A stretch of DNA of 64,000 nt from JAYOEY01 sp038120295 (GTDB taxonomy: Bacteria; Pseudomonadota; Alphaproteobacteria; MPNO01; UBA2964). Positions 51,019-59,389 of the stretch are shown here, one piece after another; the stretch's first letter is position 1; every line of letters starts with the position of its first letter. The stretch lies in the NCBI GenBank assembly GCA_038120295.1, contig JAYOLL010000002.1:186001-250000 (forward strand). The letters run 5' to 3'. The translations under genes were made by a program, and so were the position numbers. The notes under the pieces are model-generated. The model made no database searches. It was not told the origin of the DNA and saw only the letters and a list, made by a program, of their open reading frames with translations.

Positions 51019-52044
51019 ATGACACGCCGGTTCGCCGTCTTTTCAGGAATGGTCGCCATGCTTCTGCTCGCAGCAGGCGCCGCGGCTGCGACCGATCTGT
51101 CGGGGTCCGTACGGAAGCAGGATTTCGATCATGGAAAAGTCGCTGCCCGACTGGCCGAATATGAACGGGCGGCGGATGCGGGCGACGTATCGGCCCAATA
51201 TGCGCTCGAGAATTTCTATTTCTGGGGCAAGCAGTGCTTCCAGGCCGACTATGCCAAGGCTTCGAAATGGTACCGGATGGCAGCGGACCAGGGTCATCTC
51301 GACTCAACGCACAAGCTTGCCTGGATTTTTATGCATGCGGTCAACCCTCCGCAGGCGGGAAAGGCGCATAATCTTTGGATGAAGGCGGCGCAACGCGGGT
51401 ACGGCAAATCCATGTTCTTACTGGGACGGGGCTTCGAACGGGGATGGTGGACCGGCCAGCCCGATCCGGGTAGCGCGCTGGAATGGTACGGGAGAGCGGT
51501 GCGCGCGGGGTACGTGGAGGCCTACAATGAGCTCGGCAATTACCATTCTTCAGGGCGCGGCGGTCTGCAGGATCACGAAAAGGCCGCGGAGATGTACCGG
51601 ATGGCCGCGGAAGCCGGAGACGGGCCCGCACAGTACAATCTGGGGGCGGCCTACGAGACGGGGCGGGGCGTTCCGAAGAACTATGAGAAAGCGGCCGCCC
51701 TTTATCGGCAGGCGGCGGAACAGGGTTTTACATGGCCGATGTTCCGGCTCGGGATTCTCTACGAGTGGGGGCGTGGCGTGAAGCAGAGCTACGGACATGC
51801 AGCAAAATGGTACCGGGAAGCCGCCATGCAGGGGTACGACGAAGCGCAATACGCCTATGGCCGCCTGCTGGAAACCGGAAGGGGCACCATAAGAAGCAAG
51901 CTGCTCGCCGCCCAGCAATACGATCAGGCGGCCAGGCAGGGGCACAGGGACGCCAGGGCCAGCCTTGACCGCGTGAAGAAAGGGAACCCGGGTATCAAAC
52001 TTCCCGAGCAGTATTCGTCGGCGACGAAAGCCTGTATGTCCTGA
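51019..52044 (+). CDS. Secreted SEL1-like (TPR-type) repeat protein
   Basis: A 341-residue exported protein: signal peptide (RRFAVFSGMVAMLLLAAGAA) then about seven SEL1 repeats of some 36 residues, for example KASKWYRMAADQGHLDS, KAAEMYRMAAEAGDGPAQYN, KAAALYRQAAEQGFTWPMFR, HAAKWYREAAMQGYDEAQYA. Such alpha-solenoids bind other proteins in the envelope. SEL1 here is a repeat name and has no link to selenium. Divergent from the VOC gene with 83 bp between starts. Confidence 0.9.
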   Translation: MTRRFAVFSGMVAMLLLAAGAAAATDLSGSVRKQDFDHGKVAARLAEYERAADAGDVSAQYALENFYFWGKQCFQADYAKASKWYRMAADQGHLDSTHKLAWIFMHAVNPPQAGKAHNLWMKAAQRGYGKSMFLLGRGFERGWWTGQPDPGSALEWYGRAVRAGYVEAYNELGNYHSSGRGGLQDHEKAAEMYRMAAEAGDGPAQYNLGAAYETGRGVPKNYEKAAALYRQAAEQGFTWPMFRLGILYEWGRGVKQSYGHAAKWYREAAMQGYDEAQYAYGRLLETGRGTIRSKLLAAQQYDQAARQGHRDARASLDRVKKGNPGIKLPEQYSSATKACMS

Positions 52045-52056
52045 ACGACAGGCTGT

Positions 52057-53589
52057 TTAGCCCCACGCCTCCAGTTTCGCGGCTTCCTTGCCGGCGATCT
52101 GGCCGGTGACCAGGCATTCGGCGAGGTTGCCGCCCGACATATAGAGATGCCCCCAGGCGCTGCCCATCTCGCCCGCCGCGAACAGGCGCGGGATGGCCTC
52201 GTCCTCGACATCGATGATGCGCTGGCGTTCATCGTGCACCGGGCCGCCCTGCGTGTTGGACACGACCGGCCAGACCTGCCCGGCATAGAAGGGCGGGCGC
52301 TGGATCTTCATCATGGTGCCGGCGGGGCGGCCGAAATCGACGTCGTTCTTGGTCCCGCACAGCTCGTTCCAGCGGTCCATCGTCGCCTGCAGCGTGTCGG
52401 GATCGATATCGAGCATTTTCGCCAGCTCGGGGATCGAATCCGCCTTCTTGATCAGGCCGGATTCGATCTCCTGCATATTGTCCTGGCTCCAGTCGTAATG
52501 CGCGTCCGGGTCGTTGCGGGTCGGCGCGCCGATGCGGTAGCGCCGCCGTCCCACCTCGTCGAAGATCACCCAGGACGGAATGCGGGGGAAATCCTGCGTC
52601 ACCGGGTCGAAATGCTCCATCGGCCGGGCGGAGGTGTCCTGCATGTAGGGCGGGTCCTCGTTCATGTAGCGCTTGCCGTACTTGTCGACCACGATCCAGG
52701 TCATCTGCACCACGGCGGTGGCTTCGCGCCCCGGGATCCAGTCGGGCAGCCGCTTCATGCGGATGGCGTAGGGGTAGTCCGGGTGCTGGAATCCGTAGGA
52801 ACCGTGGTAGTGCCACATATGCCACAGCTTCGCGCCCAGCTCCTGCGCCATCATGATCCCGTCGCCCGTGTTGGACCCGTTGGTCGCCGCCAGCACCGGC
52901 TTCATCTGCCAGTACTGCATTTTCATTTCCTCGTTGGCCTCGAACCCGCCGCAGCACAGAACCACCGCCTTCGACGCCTTGACCCGGCGGACGCCGCCCG
53001 GCGTGCGGATCACCGCGCCCAGCACCTCGCGGGAGCCGTCAGGATTGGCGATCAGCGTCTCGGCCGGGCTTTCCAGCCAGATATCGATGCCGCGCAGCGC
53101 GACATTGTCTTCCAGTGTCTTGAACACCTTGGCGCCGCCCGGCGCGCCGCGCACATGCGGGTAATAGGTATCCGGGTCGAAATTGGGAATTTCCTCGATC
53201 AGCGTCTGGTAGAACGTGTCGTAGCCTTCGAACGGGTAGTTCGCGACCTTTTCGCGCGGGCCGATGATGCCGCCATTGGCCTCCACCAGCTTGCGCATAT
53301 AGGGCTCGATCGCCGCCATCCCGTCGGCCAGCGCGCGGTTGACCGCCGACGGGGTGCGCCCGCCATTGGTGGCTTCCAGATATTTGAACGCCTGATCGGC
53401 ATCGTGCGCGGAGCGCATCGCGCCGTAGGAACAGACCGAAATGCCGCCCGGATGCTTCATCTTGTCGATCAGCAGCACCTTCGAGCCCGCATCGTGCGCC
53501 TCGATCGCCGTAATGCCTCCGGCATAGCCGTACCCCACGACGATCACATCGTACTCGGCATCGAATTGAAGATCGGCTGCGTCGGCCAT
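52057..53589 (-). CDS. FAD-dependent oxidoreductase (fumarate reductase/ketosteroid dehydrogenase-like)
   Basis: A 510-residue flavoprotein. FAD-binding YDVIVVGYGYAGGITAIEAH (residues 13-32) and a C-terminal LFAAGEMGSAWGHLYMSGGN. The middle (residues 260-420) matches the catalytic capping domain of the FRD/KstD family. Such enzymes introduce or reduce C-C double bonds in steroids, aromatic-derived acids and fumarate. ATG 53589 follows AGGAGA. Convergent with the SEL1 protein; 131 bp divergent from the amidohydrolase gene. Confidence 0.9.
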   Translation of the reverse strand: MADAADLQFDAEYDVIVVGYGYAGGITAIEAHDAGSKVLLIDKMKHPGGISVCSYGAMRSAHDADQAFKYLEATNGGRTPSAVNRALADGMAAIEPYMRKLVEANGGIIGPREKVANYPFEGYDTFYQTLIEEIPNFDPDTYYPHVRGAPGGAKVFKTLEDNVALRGIDIWLESPAETLIANPDGSREVLGAVIRTPGGVRRVKASKAVVLCCGGFEANEEMKMQYWQMKPVLAATNGSNTGDGIMMAQELGAKLWHMWHYHGSYGFQHPDYPYAIRMKRLPDWIPGREATAVVQMTWIVVDKYGKRYMNEDPPYMQDTSARPMEHFDPVTQDFPRIPSWVIFDEVGRRRYRIGAPTRNDPDAHYDWSQDNMQEIESGLIKKADSIPELAKMLDIDPDTLQATMDRWNELCGTKNDVDFGRPAGTMMKIQRPPFYAGQVWPVVSNTQGGPVHDERQRIIDVEDEAIPRLFAAGEMGSAWGHLYMSGGNLAECLVTGQIAGKEAAKLEAWG

Positions 53590-53720
53590 CGAACGGTCTC
53601 CTCTTTGTCTGACTGAAGCGGAAATTTGCCCCGGATGGCGCGGAGGCGCAACCGGGTTGCTGGCGGCTCTGGACCCCTGCCTGTAACATCTTTGCCGAAA
53701 AAGACTTCAGGGAGACGGTC

Positions 53721-54776
53721 ATGATCAGGAATTCTTCACGCATCGGATTTGTCGGCTGCGATTTGCTGCGCGCGCCCGCGGAAGGCGGCGGGCACGATCA
53801 TCCGCACCGGCGCGAGGTGGCGGTCAACGGCACGCGCATTCGCACGGTCGATATCCACGCCCATTGCGCGGTGCCGGAGGCCAATGCGGTGCTCGGCAAA
53901 AAGGTCGGGCGCAACGACCTGCTGATGAGCGATCGGGAAACCCGTCTCGCGGCGATGGATGCGCAGGGGCTCGATATCGCGGCGCTCTCGATCAACCCCT
54001 ACTGGTATGACGCCGGGCGGGACGAATCCGCTGAGGTGATCCGTATCCAGAACGAGGCGCTGGCGGAAATCTGCGCGGAAACGCCCGACCGGTTCGTCGC
54101 CTTCGCCACCATCGCGCTGCAGCATCCCGATCTCGCCGTCGAGCAGATTCGATACGCGGTCAAGGAGCTCGGCCTGCGGGGCGTCAGCATCGGCTGTTCG
54201 GTCGAGGGCGAAGAGCTGGCGAACGAGAGGTTCCACCCCGTCTGGCAGATCTGCGACGAGATGAATCTGCTGGTCTTCATGCATCCGCAGGGCACGCGCG
54301 AACTTCAGGCGAGCGGAAGGCTGGCCGGTTCGGGCGCGTTGGGCAACACGATCGGCAACCCGCTGGAAACCACCATCGCGCTATCGCACCTGATCTTCGA
54401 AGGGACTCTGGACGCCCATCCCGGCCTGAAAATCTGCGCCGTGCATGGCGGCGGCTATTTCGCATCCTATGCTCACCGCTCCGACGTGGTGTGCAGCACC
54501 GGCTGGCACAACGCCGATCCGAAGAACAAGAAGCCGCCCACGTCCTATCTGCGCGACGGACAGCTCTATTTCGACTCTCTGGTCTTCACGCCCGAAGCGC
54601 TGCGCCACCTGGCGGCGGAAACCGGTCCCGACAGGATCATGATCGGCACTGACTACCCGTTCGGATGGACCGATAGCGAGGTCGACCTGGTGATGAACAC
54701 GCCGGAACTGTCCGACGACGACCGCGTCGCGATCCTCGGCGGTACGGCGGCGAAGCTGCTGGGGCTGAGCGGGTAA
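53721..54776 (+). CDS. Amidohydrolase-family decarboxylase/hydrolase (ACMSD-like)
   Basis: A 351-residue amidohydrolase-2 family protein. Metal-site residues: VDIHAHC (residues 43-49), LVFMHPQGT, ICAVHGGGYF and MIGTDYPFGW, the pattern of aminocarboxymuconate-semialdehyde decarboxylase and related 2,3-/2,6-dihydroxybenzoate decarboxylases. A zinc-dependent non-oxidative decarboxylation of an aromatic or ring-fission acid is likely. ATG 53721 follows AGGGAGAC. Confidence 0.9.
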   Translation: MIRNSSRIGFVGCDLLRAPAEGGGHDHPHRREVAVNGTRIRTVDIHAHCAVPEANAVLGKKVGRNDLLMSDRETRLAAMDAQGLDIAALSINPYWYDAGRDESAEVIRIQNEALAEICAETPDRFVAFATIALQHPDLAVEQIRYAVKELGLRGVSIGCSVEGEELANERFHPVWQICDEMNLLVFMHPQGTRELQASGRLAGSGALGNTIGNPLETTIALSHLIFEGTLDAHPGLKICAVHGGGYFASYAHRSDVVCSTGWHNADPKNKKPPTSYLRDGQLYFDSLVFTPEALRHLAAETGPDRIMIGTDYPFGWTDSEVDLVMNTPELSDDDRVAILGGTAAKLLGLSG

Positions 54777-54927
54777 GGCGAGATTGGAAAACAAGGCTTC
54801 TTCAGCTCCTGGCTCCCAAAACAGCCGGTTCCGGCGTTGTTCGGTTGCCCCCCCCTGCTATATTGGCTTGGGGGCGTCATTCAAAATTCGGATCTTTTTA
54901 AATTCGAAGAGATCCTGGAGCTTTATT

Positions 54928-55611
54928 ATGAGATTTATCGCAAGAATTTGTTCAATCGTTTTCGTAATCGTATTTTTCGGTGCCGCCCAGCAGGCGCGAG
55001 CTGTTGTATTTTCGGTGACCGACTGGTCAGGCGTTCCTGGCGCGGTTACCGACGTGTTCAGTTCGGGTGTGACAGGCTTCAGCGTGACTACACCAACGTC
55101 CGGCGGCAATCCTGGTAGTGCATTTCAGCTTTCAACTTCGCTTTCTGGCGGGTCGGCCTTGACGTCCCGCTTTATCGCGTTCAACGGTTTTACCTACGAT
55201 CCTGGCGTCTCGGGTGCGATCGACTCGTTCGATTTCAGCGTTGATAAACGCAACGTCGATAGCACCCACGGTACGGGGGTGGGCTTCAAGCAAGACGGGT
55301 TCGTTTACTATCTCAGTCTTCCGGCAGGCAGTCCGGTCTATCAGACATTTTCCGGTGCGGGGATCGACGCCGGCAGCCTGGTCAGTGCAGTTGCTGGCCC
55401 CATCGGCCCCGGCCTCGATTTCTCGGCATCCGGTTCGCTGATCGAGATGGGTTTATTCGCCTTTTCCAGCGCCGCCTCCGCCACGACGCTTTTCGACAAC
55501 TGGACAATTACGCTCAACCAGGCGGAAATTTCGGTTCCTGCGCCCGGCGCGGCGGCGATTTTCGCCATCGGGCTGGTCGGTATGGGCATCGCGCGGAAAC
55601 GCCGGGCCTGA
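54928..55611 (+). CDS. PEP-CTERM-type secreted protein (2)
   Basis: A 227-residue exported protein. Signal peptide FIARICSIVFVIVFFGAAQQ, beta-rich body, and C-terminal VPAPGAAAIFAIGLVGMG with the basic end RKRRA. This is the same sorting tripartite signal as the protein at 24,605. ATG 54928 has TGGAG upstream. Body composition (Ser/Gly/Thr-rich) is typical of the family. No exosortase in the window. Lower GC than its neighbours in the first 150 bases. Confidence 0.82.
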   Translation: MRFIARICSIVFVIVFFGAAQQARAVVFSVTDWSGVPGAVTDVFSSGVTGFSVTTPTSGGNPGSAFQLSTSLSGGSALTSRFIAFNGFTYDPGVSGAIDSFDFSVDKRNVDSTHGTGVGFKQDGFVYYLSLPAGSPVYQTFSGAGIDAGSLVSAVAGPIGPGLDFSASGSLIEMGLFAFSSAASATTLFDNWTITLNQAEISVPAPGAAAIFAIGLVGMGIARKRRA

Positions 55612-55632
55612 CATTTTTTTCACTGTGCCGAT

Positions 55633-55658
55633 ACGGCGGCCTTGCGGGCCGCCGTTTT
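55633..55658 (+). terminator. Likely terminator after PEP-CTERM protein 2
   Basis: Perfect 9-bp stem ACGGCGGCC/GGCCGCCGT (55633-55641, 55647-55655) with a 5-base loop and a short TTTT run. The T-run is short and interrupted, so termination is likely but not certain. Confidence 0.6.
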
Positions 55659-55764
55659 CGTTTCCGTCCGCTTGCGCCGTGAATTCGCCAGTTCGGCCAG
55701 TCCCAAAGCCAGCAGCCCCGGCGATGTCGGGGCAGCGAAGCTGCTGCGGCTCGACGGATAAATC

Positions 55765-56727
55765 CTACCCGTTTCCTTCCGCCTGAGGCCGGCTTTCGCG
55801 GTAGCGCTGCGCGGTGTGTTCGCCGGCGGTGCAGGGCGGGAATAGCGGGGTCTCGCCGGGCGTGACGCAGGTCGGCAGCGCCTCGACATGGGTCTCGTGC
55901 GCCATGTTGTAGAACAGCACGATCGAATGGCGGTTGCGGCCCGACCGGTTGTTCATCACCCGGTGCAGGCTCGAATGGTACCTGCCGTTGGTCCAGCGCC
56001 GCACCAGGTCGCCCAGATTGACCACGAAAGTACCGGGCTTCGGCTCCACCCGGACCCAGTCTCCCGATGCGGTTTCGACCTCGAGTCCGCCGAGCGAATC
56101 CTGCGCCAGCAGCGTGATCCAGCCCCAGTCCGTATGGGCCCCGGCGCCGATCTGGTTGAATTCGGCGTCGTCTGGCTGAGGCGGATAGCGCAGGATACGC
56201 AACGGCGATTTCTGGCCGCAAAACATCTCATCGAAATGGTCGGAATTCATGCCGAGCGACAGCGCGATCAGGCGCGAGACATGCAGCCCGACGGCGCGGA
56301 GCGCCTCGCAATATTCCTCGAGACCTTCCCGGAACCCGGGCAGGTTGTCGGGCCAAAGGTTGAACTTGGCGCCCGGCGTTCCGGGGATGCCTTCTTCCGA
56401 AAAATTGAAGCTTTCCTTGATGTCGCCCGGCGACTGGTTGTCGAGTCGCTGCGCGCCCCACGGCTCGTAGCCGTTGCTTCCGTCTCTTTTCGACTGTTTC
56501 AGCTTTTCGGCGGCAGGCAGGTCGAAATAGCGGTTCGACTCGGCAAAGGCGCGCGTCACCAGGCCCGGATCGATGCCGTGACCCGCGATGTAGAAGAAAC
56601 CGGTATCGCGGCAGGCCGCGCCGATCTCCGCTGCGATTCGGTCCCTGTCCGGCCCGTCCTCGAAACTCGGGGCGAGATCGATGACCGGCAGGCCGCTGGC
56701 CGATTTCGGTTCGGAATAGACGATCAT
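55765..56727 (-). CDS. Isopenicillin N synthase-like Fe(II)/2OG dioxygenase
   Basis: A 320-residue non-heme iron oxygenase. Iron ligands: His and Asp of GAHTDWGWITLL and the distal His of YHSSLHRVMNN; the 2-oxoglutarate arginine is in NRHSIVLFYN. N-terminal DIOX_N domain starts LPVIDLAP. The group includes IPNS, gibberellin and ethylene-forming enzymes and many uncharacterised bacterial proteins. Transcribed after the TIM-barrel gene with a 17-bp gap. Confidence 0.9.
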   Translation of the reverse strand: MIVYSEPKSASGLPVIDLAPSFEDGPDRDRIAAEIGAACRDTGFFYIAGHGIDPGLVTRAFAESNRYFDLPAAEKLKQSKRDGSNGYEPWGAQRLDNQSPGDIKESFNFSEEGIPGTPGAKFNLWPDNLPGFREGLEEYCEALRAVGLHVSRLIALSLGMNSDHFDEMFCGQKSPLRILRYPPQPDDAEFNQIGAGAHTDWGWITLLAQDSLGGLEVETASGDWVRVEPKPGTFVVNLGDLVRRWTNGRYHSSLHRVMNNRSGRNRHSIVLFYNMAHETHVEALPTCVTPGETPLFPPCTAGEHTAQRYRESRPQAEGNG

Positions 56728-56744
56728 GACCTGGCCTCCTGTTC

Positions 56745-57752
56745 TCAGTGCGAAAGCGGAATGCCCGATTTATGCATCGCCGCGAGCCGGGCCCTTTCCT
56801 CGCGGATCCAGCGCGCGCAGGCGGCGTTCTGTTCCAGCAGCGAAAACCCCGCCCCCATGCCGTAATCGGACGTCCCGATCATTTCGGTGATGGCGAAGCG
56901 CAGCGGGCTTTCCGCCTGCGTCAGATGGTAGCGCAATATGCGGCGGAAAGCCTCCTTGCAGACTTCGAGCCGCCAGGCCTCCCAGCGCGTATGCCATTCG
57001 CCCGGTCCGGGCCGTTCGAACGGATACATGATGCCGCGCGGGGTCGACCCGTCCGGGTTCTTCCCCCATATGTTGCGCGGGTTGTCCGGCACAGCGGGCC
57101 GGAACTGGGCAAAGCTGACGGCGTCAAGCGACAGCCATTCCGCCAGAAGACAATCGTCGTCGAACGGGTCGAGGACGATCCGGCCCTGCTCGACATCCTG
57201 GCGAACGTCGGAAATTTCGAGCTGATCGGGATTGTCGATCTTGAACACGACATGGGAATAATCGACGGTGAGACCGAACGGTGCGCCTGCCGCACGCACC
57301 TGCCGGATCACCGGCGTGACGCGCTTGTATTTCTCGCTCCAGCAATCGACATGCAGCTCGAAGGCGAGTGCGACGCCCGCGCGATCGCCGGCCTCCGCCA
57401 TGCGGAGATAGGTCGATACGATCTCGTCGTCTGTCAGCTCGTGCCCGTTGGCCGCGCAGGTGTTGAGCATCACGTTGACGAGTTTAAGTCCCGCCCGCGC
57501 GGCGTCGTCCATGCAGCCCGTAAGCCGTTCGTCGTTGATGCCGAGCCGGTGAATGACGTTGCCGGTCAGCATCGGCAGATCGGTTTTCTCTGACGCGGCG
57601 ACGCAGTCGGACAGGATCTCCGCCGGCGGCAGCCAGTGCAGATAGTCGAATGCGCCTGTATCGCGAACGCGCCGAAACCGTTCCAGCGGCGCGATGTCCG
57701 CGCCCGGCTGGAGGAAATTGTATGTGCAGCCGATGGGGAATTCGGATGTCAT
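56745..57752 (-). CDS. Sugar phosphate isomerase/epimerase-like TIM-barrel protein
   Basis: A 335-residue xylose-isomerase-like (AP-endonuclease 2) TIM barrel. Likely metal residues are in VALAFELHVDCW (Glu, His), LTVDYSHV (Asp, His) and the ITEMIGTSDYG end (Glu). Family members isomerise or epimerise sugars, inositols and related polyols, or dehydrate dehydroshikimate; the last would yield protocatechuate and feed LigAB, but this is only a possibility. ATG 57752 has CAGGAGGTC upstream. Operon with the IPNS-like gene; divergent from UbiD copy 2 (136 bp). Confidence 0.8.
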   Translation of the reverse strand: MTSEFPIGCTYNFLQPGADIAPLERFRRVRDTGAFDYLHWLPPAEILSDCVAASEKTDLPMLTGNVIHRLGINDERLTGCMDDAARAGLKLVNVMLNTCAANGHELTDDEIVSTYLRMAEAGDRAGVALAFELHVDCWSEKYKRVTPVIRQVRAAGAPFGLTVDYSHVVFKIDNPDQLEISDVRQDVEQGRIVLDPFDDDCLLAEWLSLDAVSFAQFRPAVPDNPRNIWGKNPDGSTPRGIMYPFERPGPGEWHTRWEAWRLEVCKEAFRRILRYHLTQAESPLRFAITEMIGTSDYGMGAGFSLLEQNAACARWIREERARLAAMHKSGIPLSH

Positions 57753-57888
57753 CGGACCTCCTGACAGCGGCAGGCAAGCGTGATCCGGGAGAATCCGCCT
57801 GTCAACGCTTCGTCTGGCAACGCTTCGTCGGCTTGCCTGATCCGGTCGCCGCAGCCAATATGGGAAAAATTTTTTCAGGGAGAGAAAA

Positions 57889-59367
57889 ATGGACTCGGCA
57901 TCTGGCAGCAACATCGCCGGCAACATCGCCTATGACGACCTTCGCGAGTGGCTGGAACTCGCCGACCGGCTGGGCGAGGTCGAATATATCAAGGGCGCGA
58001 CCTGGGAAGAGGATATCGGACTCGCCGCAGAGGCCGTGCTGCGCGAGGAGACCGGACCCTGTGTCGTGTTCGACGACGTACCGGGCTGTCCCAAGGGATT
58101 CCGCCTGCTGATGAACATGTTCGCCGGGACGCGGCGCAACATGACGCTGGGCTTCCCCGAGCATCTCTCCAAGTGGGAACTGTCCAACGCCTATCGCGAA
58201 TCCTTTCTGGTCGATCAGCAGATCGTTCCGCACGAGATCGTCGAGGACGGGCCGGTCTTCGAGAACGTCATGACCGGCGACGATATCGACGTCACCAAAT
58301 TCCCGGCGCCTGTCTGGCACGAGAACGACGGCGGTCGCTATATCGGCACCGGGACCTATTCGGTGACGCGCGATCCCGATGACGGCTGGCTCAACGCGGG
58401 CGCCTACCGGGCGCAGGTGCATGGCCCGAAGGAGGTCGGGTTCCTGACCGCGCGCGGCCATCACGGCTATATCCACCGCGAAAAATACCGTGCGCGCGGC
58501 GAAAAGATGCCGGTCTGCATGGTTCTGGGCGGCGACCCGCTGAGCTTCTATTTCGGCGGCACAGAAGCGCCGCTGGGCACGTTTGAGCTCGATATGGTCG
58601 GCGGGCTTCGGCGCAAGCCGATGAAGCTGGTCAAGGGCAAGGTCACCGGGCTTCCGTTCCCGGCAAATGCCGAGGTCGTGCTGGAAGGTTATGTCGATCC
58701 CAACGATACGCACGAAGAGGGCCCGTTCGGCGAATGGACCGGCCATTACGCGGGCGGCGTCGACAATCATCCGGTGCTGCGGATCGAGGCGATCTATCAC
58801 CGCAATGACCCCATCATCCTCGGCGTGCCGCCGATGGGGCAGGGGCCGGATGAGCTGGCGCGCTACCGCGCGGTGATGCGTTCCGCCATGCTGAAGCAGA
58901 ACATCATGGATGCCGGCGTACCGGACGTGCACCAGGTCTGGTGTCACGAGGTCGGCGGATCGCGCATGCTGCACGGCGTTTCGATCAAGCAGCGCTATCC
59001 CGGCCATTCGCGCCAGGCGGGCCAGATCGCGGCCCAGTGCCGGGCGGCGGCCTACGCCTCGAAATACGTGATCGTGGTGGACGAAGACGTGGATGTAACG
59101 CGCCTCGACCAGCTCATCTGGGCGATGATGGTGCGGACCGATCCCAAGGAATCGATCGATTTCATCACCGGCTCGTGGGACAGCCCGGCCGATCCGATGC
59201 TGACGCCGGAGAAGCGCGCCAAGGGCGACATGACGCATTCCTGCGCCGTGATCGACGCCTGCCGTCCGTTCCACTGGATGGACGAGTTCCCGATGGCCAA
59301 CGCCGCCAGCCCCGAGGTCGTCGCCAAGGCGGAAGAAAAGTATGGCTGGCTGATGAAGGGGCGGTAA
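57889..59367 (+). CDS. UbiD-family prFMN-dependent decarboxylase (copy 2)
   Basis: A 492-residue paralog of the enzyme at 28,465. Catalytic residues line up as R174 (GAYRAQ), E277 (HEEGP) and E282 (FGEWTGHYAG). The ATG at 57889 has AGGGAGAG upstream. It is followed 22 bp later by an acyl-CoA ligase gene on the same strand, suggesting that the carboxylated or decarboxylated product is handled as a CoA thioester. No UbiX in the window. Confidence 0.93.
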   Translation: MDSASGSNIAGNIAYDDLREWLELADRLGEVEYIKGATWEEDIGLAAEAVLREETGPCVVFDDVPGCPKGFRLLMNMFAGTRRNMTLGFPEHLSKWELSNAYRESFLVDQQIVPHEIVEDGPVFENVMTGDDIDVTKFPAPVWHENDGGRYIGTGTYSVTRDPDDGWLNAGAYRAQVHGPKEVGFLTARGHHGYIHREKYRARGEKMPVCMVLGGDPLSFYFGGTEAPLGTFELDMVGGLRRKPMKLVKGKVTGLPFPANAEVVLEGYVDPNDTHEEGPFGEWTGHYAGGVDNHPVLRIEAIYHRNDPIILGVPPMGQGPDELARYRAVMRSAMLKQNIMDAGVPDVHQVWCHEVGGSRMLHGVSIKQRYPGHSRQAGQIAAQCRAAAYASKYVIVVDEDVDVTRLDQLIWAMMVRTDPKESIDFITGSWDSPADPMLTPEKRAKGDMTHSCAVIDACRPFHWMDEFPMANAASPEVVAKAEEKYGWLMKGR

Positions 59368-59389
59368 ACCCGCGCGCCTGTCTCGAAGC

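Noticed and set aside
51019..52044. SEL1 repeats as part of the selenium system
   Set aside because: SEL1-like is only the name of a TPR-type repeat; there is no relation to selenium.
55620..55760. Possible third PEP-CTERM tail on the minus strand (SPGLLALGLAELANSRRKR)
   Set aside because: The stretch resembles a sorting tail but has no start, no body and no PEP-like motif; it may be a tiny relic or coincidence.
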